Shown: positions 37,801 through 49,800 of the stretch, in pieces
How the letters are laid out: the number at the start of each line of letters is the position of its first letter
Position numbering within the stretch: position 1 is the stretch's first letter
Assembly: GCF_910592395.1 (NCBI RefSeq)
Contig: NC_088318.1
Location: 1,550,001-1,614,000, forward strand
Source: Lineus longissimus
Lineage: Eukaryota > Nemertea > Pilidiophora > Heteronemertea > Lineidae
Direction of reading: 5' to 3'
DNA: 64,000 nt
Program-made: the position numbers and the translations under genes
Notes under the pieces: model-generated
Told to the model about the DNA's origin: nothing
The model's input: only the letters and a program-made list of their open reading frames with translations
The model's database searches: none

Positions 37801-40800
37801 CCTGATCTGATCCTCGAGGCGGCTGATGTCCTCCATCTGCCCAGCAGACTTCTCCTTACAATCCTTCAGCTGCGCCTCGACATTTCTGATCGCTTCATTT
37901 TTGGCCTCACTCTGAAAAATACCAAGGATTCATTTACAATTATATGTACGTGAAAACTTCCTGTAGTAGGTCTGGAAAGAGTGGACCAACTGGAAGAGTC
38001 AACACATAAAACTAATCACAACCTTACCTCAGCAGCTGCCGTTCGTTTCTGTAGATTAAGGTGGTCGACCTCTCTCTCTTGTTGGGAGATCTTCTCTTCT
38101 GCTTTACTCAGGCATTCCCTCAGGTTCATCTGCTCAAGCTTCAACTGGTGGATCGTCTGCTCGCGATTTTGAACCTAGCAAGGGGCAGACGATGCAATTA
38201 GTAACCAACAATTTTAAAGAAATTCTCAACATGACATGAAATGGAATCTTGTCGATGCTCTAAGCCAGACTGCCAAATAACTGAAGCAGTTTCATCACCA
38301 GAAGAGCAATCCCAATATACATATTTGATTCTTGAAATGCAAATATTTCATGTCTTGTCAGCTGCAAGGAAGAGATTTTATCTGAAGCTAGATCTAGATA
38401 TAAGTTAAGTGACAAAAAAGTTGAATTGAAGCAAAGGTACTGTTATGCCCCAAAAGAAAAACAATTCTCCCATAAAAGACATCAAAAACTGAAAAATAAC
38501 CGCCCATCACCATCCTTAAAATTAAATTCTAAAACACTTTGGTTACAATGTTTCATTTCTACTTTGGATTATGTTCTAGCCTCGTTTTGACCACAAAGGG
38601 TTTGGAAAGAGAGTCATAGCCTCTTGGGTTGGTACAAACTGTGTTAAAAGCAGATTCTCCGCGGATTATGCCAAAAACATATATCAAGTTTGAAGTGTTT
38701 TAGATATTGATACATTTCAGCTCCACCTTGAAGTGTAACTCCAGTTCGATATAAATTCTTAAAACCACCACTAACCATGCAAGTCATTCATTGTAAAAGG
38801 ACAAGGAGGATTATAGCTTAGATATTTACAATCTTAACGGGATGCAAAAACCGATAGGAAACATTACCTGCTGTAACTTCTTACAAGCACTCTGAATACA
38901 TAAAATCACAATTCAATCACCTTTAAACACGTGCAGAAGTTTATGGAGTATATGCATACATGCACTCATGCATACATCAAGGGTTGTATAATACAGTACC
39001 ATTAGACTTACATAACAGAGTGTTCTTTATTTGAAAATAGATTATGATTCCTAAAGCTGAGACCGTATGTGTAGACATAGTAGTCATTTAGTCACACTTC
39101 GAGGACAATTTTGAACAGCCTGTCTCTTTCACTAGTCCAGGAGAGAAACTACAAAGAATCCAATTAAGTTCCTACCTCATCTGTGAGACAGTCTTGTTCA
39201 CTCTGCGCATTGATGGCGAACGCCTGAATGCGAGCCTCTAGTCGGCCATTATCCTCCACGGCTGCCTTGTAATGTGTCCGCGTTGCCTGGAGGTCGTCTT
39301 CCGTCTGGTGCAGGGTGATCTCCAATCTTGACAGCTACAATATTGAAGTAGAAGAGTTTTGACTCAATATGCACATGTAAGGAGGGACCAAACAATACCC
39401 GAGTCAACTTAGAAGCCAATATACATGTAATTGGTTTGGCAATGGGCTACCGACTGGCTATGAACTTGGTTCAACTCGGGCACATACTGATAGAGTAGGC
39501 CGACTGGTACATGTAAGATTCTCACCTCTTCACTCAGCTTCCTGTTCAACTCGCGTTCCTTCGAAAGTTCCTTCTCCAATCTCTGAGTGGAAACCTCACG
39601 CTTTAGGAGACAATCTTGGTCATCTCGTAGCTCCATCTTAAGGTTGCTGATGACATCTTCACGCGACGCCACCTGACTCTGCGACTGGTCTAACTTGTCA
39701 TGTAATATATTGACGTCCATCGTCAGCCTGTCGATTTGCTCCTTGAGATCAGATGCCTCCGTCTTGAATATTGTCTCTTGCTGACTGTTGGTCAGTTCCT
39801 GTTCTTGGATGCGTGTCTGGAGGCGGTCAATCTGGAATGGATAGAAGGTCAAGGTCATTCTTTTGTTGGGCAAGTTCAATACATTTGATTAAGTATAGTT
39901 ACTTGTGGTGTCTCCCAAGTACTCCTCAAGTAATGATTGGTACATGTACATGTACCTTTATAAATCAGTTCTTAACAGACATGATAATAAGGTTATGATG
40001 TGACTTGATCACAAAGTGAATCAACTATTTGTTGTTTGAACAAAACAGAAGAAACAACAGTCAGACAAACAGGGCTTTCCACTTCTCCTTAACCTGGCCC
40101 AATGGTGCTGATAGTAGTTGGAAAGCCCTGCACATAGAGTAGAAAACAAGGGTTGGGGAGTGAATGAAACTGTATCAAGTTACTATGAAATAGAGTCAGG
40201 TTCTTGAGGTATATACTCCTTTGAGAACTTTGAATCAACGCCATGATCACCAGAAGTGGGACATGCTGATAAATAGATGTAAGTACCGGTAGCAGGGCTT
40301 GGCATGGCCATGTGCAACTGGATTCAAAATCTGGAAAATTTGGTCCAATTTCTGAAGATTCAAAGTCCTCAACCGAGGAGTATTCAAACAAATAATAAGG
40401 TCACAGCAATGCATGAAGAAAGGAGCTCCCAATTTCCAACTGATACATCAATGGTGTGTCTTGGGTCATCTATAACACATAGAGGATTACATTGTATCTA
40501 CATTTACTGCACTCACCCCCTTAATACATGATATCATGCGTTCCCTTTGGTAGGGACGCAGAGATGGTTTATGGTCCTTCAGCAATAAATGATACAGAAT
40601 CAGTCTTACTTGCAGAAATCTTACATTGAGCCCTTTTTAAATCTATCATTTTACAAAACAAAAACAAAAGTCTCAAGATCAAAAGACAAAAACACCAAAA
40701 TATGACTGAATGTACTTCAAAAACAGACAGACAAAACCTATGAAATAATGTTTCGGAGACTCACCCCTTTGACACAGGTTAATACATGCCCCCTCAGAGA

Positions 40801-43800
40801 AGAAGGCCTGCAGTCCTTTTAGCAAGAAATTGACACAAGAACTGCATGAAATGTTCAAGCAAATGATTGGAAAACTTCAAAGTAATCAAACATTTTGATG
40901 ATTTCGCAACACCAAACTTTCAAACTGAATCACTTTCACAGCACTTCACTGAGGAAATTCAACAACCCAAAAAGGAACTCTGAAGACAATTAAACCAAAT
41001 CAAACTTGATATACCGTTTTGGAAATCCAAGAGGAGGTTTTACACATAACGATCAGAGTGTCTTTTAGAAACCATTCCTGAAATAATTATCGCTGATATC
41101 AGTTCATCAAGGATAAAAATCAACAAAGATTTGACAGAATTTTCTGTGGCGAACTTGTCTGAATTTTGCCACCAAGTCTGTCAATTAGTCACAGAGTAGA
41201 ATGTTTGTCAAGTATTGACCGAATTTAGACTTACCTCGTTGAGTTGTTCCTGATATTTCATCGATATTGCTGCGAGTTCGCGATCTTTGTGCTGTAAATG
41301 CTCCTGGTATTCCTTGGCCTGCGTGTTTGCCTCTTTGATCTCATCCCGTAGCTGTTTGATGACGTCCCCACGATGGTTCACAGTCGCCAGCACGTCATGG
41401 TGTTTGTCTTCGAAGGTTTTCACGTCTGCTTTCAGTTTCACGACAGTGTCGTGGCGCTCGGCAACCTGAAGAAAACATCATATAACTTTGAGTTTCACTT
41501 TCATCCAACTATACTGGAAGTTCCACCTGCTTCATCGCCACCTTTGGCAGACGACAACATTGAATTGCCATCAAAATGTCAACAATGATGAAACTTCCAC
41601 CTCTGCCAAAGAAACCTTTGCTTTGGAAGAAAAAACATGTTGCACCCACCCACTAAACTTACCATGCCAGAGCGCAACGGCAGACACCCCAACCATTTTA
41701 ACTTGGGCATTTTCTTATCCGACATGTCGTCGGGCAAGAGTCATGTTGGCAAAGGTGCATGAGTGTGGCCTATATCCTAACATCTCGGTACAACAACAGA
41801 AATTTCTCACATCAATTCAAAAGCAAGAGCTGTACACACAAGTCAACAGTGTACCCTATTCCCTGCTGCAGTTCTCATGTGAACATCATGACAGTAACAT
41901 GAACCCACTGCTCTAAGCCAAGTGCACTCTACTGGACCAAAGAGATAACCACTGGGAAAACCACACCCAAAGCAGAGGTGACAGTTTGTGCAGATTAAAC
42001 AATAGAACATGTATTATGACATAACCAGCCTATATGGCCCCCAGTTGGCTTCTTTATTACTGAATACAGTGTGATGTCAAAACTCCTAAGAAAAGGAAAT
42101 GTGGTATGCTAAATTTGAACTAAAGGGGACTAATTCTCATAAAAAGAACGACTGACCTAACGACTGATGACTGAACCTACCCTTAAATAATTATCATAAA
42201 CATCCTCAAATAACATAACATCCATAGCACCAATTGATACTAGCACATACATGCACACGAACTGCCACCCTGGCCTCTCTTGCTTCAGACACTACCTCAT
42301 GCTCTATGCTAAACTGCTACATGGTAATTAGCAGTATAGAAAATGCCCAAGGCTAAAAAAATACAAACAACTTTTCACAGGAAAGCCGGTCTCCCCACCT
42401 TTGCCTCCTGACTGCTTTATTAGTAATCAAAGTCTTAAAGAAAACAAACAAAGTCTGTCAATTTGGTCTGAATACTCATTCAAAACAGACATTAGGAAGC
42501 GCAGCTTATCACAGCTTGGTTCCAAGTGAGTGGACTCCCAAGGAAGAGTTGGCTTACACTGACCTTGAATAGGCCTAATTGGCAGGGACAATGCAAACAA
42601 AGACCCAGTGCACCAACCACACAATTGTAATCTGGAGACATTATTTCCTTATAAACACCCTCTTATGAAGAACCCATAGAAATCTCAAATAAAATATTGC
42701 ATAACTTAGTTCCCTAAGGTGTTCTGTGTTGTTTGACCAATACTACTATGACCATGAAGCTGGTTAGCTCCATGCTATGACTAAGAAGCACTACTGATCG
42801 GCTGTGATAGTTAATGGATCACTGAGTGATACTCACCTCAGCTGTAAGTGCATCTCTTGTCTCTTTCGATGAGATCTGTAACTTCTGCAGGCTGGTGGTC
42901 AACTTTTGAACCTAAAAGACAATAAACAACAAATATTTTGGATTCGCACTACACGTTGGGCATTTGTCTGAATCTTATTCTTAAACTCTTAGGACATTTC
43001 TAAAGCTTGAAAATCACAACAAAAACTGAGCACTGTCAGTTTTTTCAAATTAAAACACACACACTGGTTTAAATACCGTTTGTCCACAGTGAATGTACGG
43101 CCAGCCTTGGAGGCTTCATTTTCAACTATCTTTCTGTTAAGCCAGAAATCAGCAGAACATAATTTGTAACTCAACATTCTGGTCTGATTCTGTGAGAGAG
43201 CTTAAACAATCATGGTTTTCTGATTGCAGTTGGACAGAAGCTGCCTGGTCTCAAATGAGTTTGAGAAAACCAACAAAAAAGCAACAAATAACTTTCTACC
43301 AGCAACAATACCAGCTTTTACCTGCCGTGAAGACAATAAAAACATGACTGAAACAAAGCGTTTTTGCAGGGCAGGGGTTAGTGTCATTGATATTTGAGTT
43401 AGTAAAGCCATGAATGTTTTAGGTTCAGAGTCTAAAAAGAGAAACTACTCATTCTAACTGTGGTTCTATGAGAAGATACTGAAGTGGTTTACAATTTGTC
43501 CACATTTTCCACAGAGCATGACTGGCATTTCCAATTGATTTTACAGTCAGAGGTTAAGAAGCTACACAAAGCGGCCTGAGGTGGAGGTGAAACAAACCAT
43601 GACCCTGATATGAAAAATGGGAATGTCTCCTGCCAGGCATATGCCACTGAGACTAAATGCTGTAGACCAAGGGAACCAAATATAGAAAGATTACACTATG
43701 GGAGAAAATATCAAAGTAACCTAGATATTGGGAAAAAAGTATCATAGAAAAGCGTTCATCTAAAAGGGAATTGTTAGTTGCTGCGCATCTACAATAACTA

Positions 43801-46800
43801 GAAATTAGCAGAAGCTAAGACGAGACTTAGAGACATGGCGAGGTGAAGTGTTACCTGTGCAAGGGAGTCTGCATGTGCAGCCTTGACCGATTGGTAATCC
43901 GTCTCCAGGCGGATAAAGTCCTTGGAACGTGCATTGGCCTGATGTCAAAGTTACAATAGATAACATTACAGCACTTGTAAATACAGAGCTTCTAATCAAG
44001 ACTGTTCCTTTCTGTTGTCAGTTTCTACAGACTACAGTGCAGATCAGTCTAATATGTCACATTCAAAGGTAGTATAAGATGAGGAATTGTTCGGTGATTT
44101 AGTCAGTGGAGTGATAATGGTAATGTTGCACCTAAATCATAAAATATTTGCTAAGTGCAGGGAAATCCAAACAGCATTAAGTGCCAAAGGCCAGAAATGT
44201 ATTTATCAATCAACAGCCAGAACAGATTGACTGAAGTTCCCAATGCAGTTTGACCTTTTCTTCTTTGTGTTTGACAAAAGCTGTTTGAACAGCGCCCTGG
44301 CTAAATAAGCACTCAAAACAGTTCAGTTATGACACCTGAAATGAAGACTCAGGTATTGGTAACATCTGCATTCTTGTAGCTTGTAACTTGGCCTTAAACC
44401 CGAGATCGGCCTAATACCAAATTGGTATACAGGCAAAAGTTTCCGTCCACGGATAGCTGATGGCCTATGAACGTTCCATCCATGGAGCCCATGGATGGAT
44501 AGTTCATGATTATCGCAAACAACGTTTAACAACTGGTAATCACCATCAGCTATCCGTGGACGGAGACTTTTGCCTGAGTAACACTGTCCTGAACAACTCA
44601 GGTCAGAAAGGAAATTGACGTATCTGTACTGACCTCAGCCTTTGTTTCCTCAAGTTGACGTTTGGTGGTTTCAAGTTCGGAGATGATGCTATGGGCGTGA
44701 GATTCAACACCATGGAGCTGCAAAAGAGGATGGCAGTAATGAAGGTTGGGTGCAGTGTCAGTGTGTACAAGACCACAATAATTCCTGTAATGCAAATCAA
44801 TTATTATCACAACAAATAGGATATGAGCTGGTAGCTTGCTGCAAAATCACTAACGGTATTTGAACACAGGTTTTCCATAAGTACTGGGTTGAGATATGAC
44901 TGGTGATTATATTGTCAATTTCACTTCTAACAAATAACTTTAAACATGAAGTCAAACTGCATACATCCTAGCATCAGACCACATCATTTTATTCTAGCTT
45001 TGCCTTCTAATGCTTTTTCTCTATGTGTACGTAAAAAGTTGGTACTTTTTTAGTATTTATCAAAAATCTGCACAATGACAATCAATGCAACGTGAAATTA
45101 ATGCTAACGTGAGGAACTTTACAAAACCAACAAAATGTGTGATGTGTTAGAACTACATGCATTGTTAGATTTATATGGACTTGAGATGGATTCCTTTGAA
45201 TGAAATTAAACAGTGCAGATGGTAAAAACCAAAACCAGAACATCTAACATGCAGAAAATCCCTTTTTAACCCAGTTTACTAGGGTTAGATGAGATATTTA
45301 CACACTAAGTGTGCACACTGTAAGGTGAGTAGAATACTGTTAGTTGCTGAATAAAAATCAAATCAAATGAGAAGAAACTTAAAGTGCATTCAAACGGGGT
45401 GATTTCAAAAGAAATGTGAAGCATGCAAATGAAACCCAAGCCTTGTGAGGTGAGCGCAAACCAAGGTGTTTCACACTATGATTGTTAGATGGCGTTACCT
45501 CTTCCTTAAAGCGATCTCGCTCCACTTCCATGTCATGCATATGTCGCTCGGTCTCATCCAGCTATAAAGATGATCAAGTCATTACAAATGATGGACAGAA
45601 CTGATAGACCTGCTCAGCCAGTTATACACAGTTTTCAAGGCACTTCTCACAGATACACATTTTCTGATCATTGCCAACTGAGCCATAAGTGTCCTTAGTT
45701 CTCCCTTAGTCATACTTCTGGGCAGGCCAACCTTCACTCACCAATGCGCAGGAGGCAATGGCAGTGGTCATGGTGGAAGCCTGCTGTCCCTGTTTACAGC
45801 AGCAGTCGAATCTGTTTACCACCAATACCTAGCAGAGGTAGATGTTGCCAACTCTAAAATAAACAGTGAATTCTTCCCAAACACAGCTAATTTGGCATTC
45901 AGAGTTTGCCAAAGGACATTGGGGGATCATTTTTATTTGTTGGAACATGACGGCTAAGACTTGCTCTTCCTCAACCAGTGTTGAGGACAATTGGTTTGGC
46001 ATCATAAGCAAAACTCACCTCAGACACAATGCGGTCCCTCTTCTCCTGAAGCTTGAGCACCTCTCTACGCAGTGTTTGTATGGTCTCATCCCGGCGCTCG
46101 AGCTCTGACTTGAGGATCTGGTGATGGTCCTGGTTTGACTGCTGACCTTCCCTGATACGTGGTTGAAGATTGCCGATCTCATCAAATGTTCTCTGGCGCT
46201 CCTCCTCTGCCTCCTTTAGGTCATTCTCTAAACCACGGATCCTTCGTTCATACTGGGAAACCTGCAGAGGACATAACAACGCATCAAGTAAACTGATCCA
46301 GGAGACAAGGTAGTATTTAAAGACAGGGAATCTCTGCTTGGATGCAACACTTTCAACTCATTCAGGGAGTTTTCTAATGCATAGTACTGTAATCCATTGG
46401 TTGATGCACAATGAGAATGCCTACCTATGGTGCTCAAGGAGGGAATGATAGGAAGTCTGAGTTTCGCCACTTTTTTATAGGTGTCTGGAGTCTTAATTTT
46501 GCTGCAGAAGCTGTGATAGTTCATCATACTTCCCAAAGAGGGAGCAACCAATCATACTCACATCATGTCGTGACCTCATGTGTTCGTCCTTGACCCCATT
46601 CAACTCGCCCTTCAGGCTGCGGATGGCATCTTCACACTTGGCTACCTGCAACAACATCACACAACACTTCAAAACTTGTCTATTTTTCACAGCAACTCAT
46701 GGTTAAAGTGATCAATAAAGTCGATTAAATAGCAATATCCGATGATTACAAAACTTGAGCTGCACAACTGTCTTTGCCAAAAATCAAAAGCACAAAATGA

Positions 46801-49800
46801 AACTTGATACTTTGAAGCCACTAAATATTACCGTATCTTCTAGTTTTGGTAAAGACAACATGCACTAGAATAGTTCAACCTAAACTGACGCTAAACTGCA
46901 CCTAAGCTTATCAATACATAGCTATAGTGAAAGAGAAGTTGAAATTTACAAGACAAGATTACAACATACAATGGCAAAATGGTTGCAGCAAGGCACAGGA
47001 GAAGATATGATCAATTTCACACCGAAAGCATTTTCTGCAATCCCCAATTTCACCATTCTAGGAAGAAAACCACACACCAAAGGAAGGCTTTGAAGATTAA
47101 AACCCCCCAATACCTATGGCGACTAGGACTGAAGTTGTAGCTTTGTGAGATCATTTAAGGAAAGCTAATATAAGGCAGGAGTTGAAGTCATGTATGATGC
47201 TTGGAGTTGCAGTCATGAAAACCAACCGACAAAATGACTGAAGTTGCAGGCTTGAGGTTGTGGTCATGCAAAATGAAGAGTTGTAGACTTGTAAGATGCT
47301 CACTATTGGTTGGAAATATCTAGAGCAGATAATTCAAAGACCTAAACTTAATAAACAAGCATAAACAGGACGTGATAAAACTCCCAGCATACCTTACCTG
47401 TCGGAAACACTTTGCAAGAGAATAATGATCATGTTATTTGAAGCCAATCTCTAGAGACAATGAGTCAATGACATCTAACATTACACATGTTATACCAGGT
47501 ACATATGGTAAAAGACTGTTGCATTTACTTTGGAACACGATATCATATTTTGAAATGTAACTACGGGACATTCTAATTAGGATACGAGCGGATGCAATTC
47601 ATACCAAAGCCAGTAAAGGTGTGACTTTTCGTGACTCACTGCACTTTCTAGCAGATTCAATTGGTCACTACACCATTGGGAGACAGGCTCGGCCTGCTGT
47701 TTGACTCAAAGCCCTCTCAACTGCAGCTTAGCCGATGTTGTGCATATGACAACGTATCGATAGCACAGCCAAGTTCTTCGTCTTACCTCCTGAGTACTCT
47801 GCCTGAGTTTATCCTGCAAGACTTTCATTGACTGTAAATGGTTGCTGTTCTCGGCATCTTTCAGGGCAATCTCACTGTGCAGGTCTGTGATCTGGATCTG
47901 CAGGGATGAGCACTTACGATCCTTATTCTGAACCTACAATCGAAGATAACAGTCGAGAATGAAAACTTGTCTTTTCACAACAAACAACGAAGTCTCAAAA
48001 TGGAGACACTTTCAAAGAGAGGATCATGTAACAAGCAGCTTACCGTTTTCACAGATCCAGCTAAAGAGGACTAATCAGCATTGGGGGTCAAACTTAACAA
48101 CCTTGAATTGCGATTCCCCAAAACACAAAGATAACTCCCATCAAAAACAGATGGATTTCAGCTGTAATCGGATCCAAAGTTGATAGAGCCTTGGTTGTCA
48201 GCCTCAATCGGCCAGGACTCGAACCCCGGACCTGCCGCCCTTAAGGCAGAAGAAAGAACCTTTAGACCATCGCAAATCTACTGAAATAGATTTCATCGTG
48301 CACTCACCTCCATGAGATATTCCTCCGCTCTCTGTTTGGCCAGGGCAAGATCAGATCTCAGTCTCATCACAGTGATATCGGTGTCGATGGTGTCACCACC
48401 TCCAAGAGGGTCAAAATGATTAGGTGATAGGTCACCGAAACCTGGACGGCTTGAATCCATGGAGCTTGGCATCTGCAAATACAAGAAGCACAGTTTGGTC
48501 ATTGAATTGTCTGCACCAACCCAGGGGAGGCCTTGCCGGAGTCCACATCTCTCCAAGAAAAACTATGGGGAACAGAGGCAGATTTGCACCACACAGCCAT
48601 GTTCTTGAGGACTAAATGTGTTATAGTTTAACCAGTTGAAAGCAAAGAAGAAGAAGATTGAATAATGTGTAGTTCTTCTTCTGATTCAGGTTTCATTGAA
48701 GACCAAAAAGCATATTGCTGCTGGTTGTAGCTGCCTAAGACTCTGGAAGGACTGATTCCATCTCAGGTTCTTACCTTGCTTTGTAACTGTAAATGTTCCT
48801 CGGACAGACTCCTCAAATCTCCCTGTAGTTTCTCTATCAGCTGGTCCCTCTGAACCACCTGGTTCTTAAGCTCAGAGATATGTTGCTCCAGGATCGCTTC
48901 AGGAGTTTTACTGCAAAGTGGACGCAAAATCAAATGAATATAGCACTAGCTAAAAGAACGAGTTCTTTGTGACATCCTGATCCAAAGGACCGTTGCTTGA
49001 TAATGGTGCCTTTGAGCCTGGTGCCTTTGAGCTGTGGTCCGGACATGACAAGGCACATATTTTCAATTTCTGTCGACGGTTACTTTAACTGAATAGCATA
49101 GTGACACGTTTTGCAGTTAGGTCTGCAGAAGCATTTTTGACCCCATCAAATAATTCAAGGTGAAGAAAGACAATGAGCACAATGCCAAGAATGCCTTTAG
49201 TTGAAATCTTATATCTGACACTCGCCGCCTCAGTGGAGTCCATGAGTGCTGTTCAGAGATCCACGTTATGTCAGCTGGTACTTACGTTTTGGCAATTTCA
49301 AATACAGGTCCAAATACTTGTTCAAATGCGAGTTGTTTGAAGTCTACGGAGTCAATCTCCCACCTTCCCGTGGCCCTAGCACAACTGATGACTGTGATAA
49401 GAGTATTGACGTCATGGCGAATACAGGAGTTCTCTTCCCGAAGTAAACCGTTCTCCTCATCATATTTTTCTAGTTTATCTTCATATTCCTGTGGAGAAGG
49501 AGTCAGAAGAAATTGAAGGTATCAGTCAAAAGATATTTACACCTCTTTTGGACTGAGGGCGATCTGTGGCATACTGAGTGGTAAGAGGGTTGGACCCAGA
49601 GAGTAGAGCTTGAACCAAGAATGTACAGGCCAATAGCTAGGGGTAATAATGTGAAGCGCTTTGAGTGACTGAAACCAGTTGGATTTAGCGCTATATAAGT
49701 CACATAATTATTATTATTATTTTCAGAAGATTTTTCAGTGAGGACACCTGTAGCCAAAGAAAACCCAGGTGTCATAAAGATGAGAAGGATAAGTATTGGA

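Noticed and set aside
48203-48285. Functional tRNA gene on the minus strand
   Set aside because: The B box is exact but acceptor and D arms do not pair well and no intact anticodon arm of normal size can be drawn.
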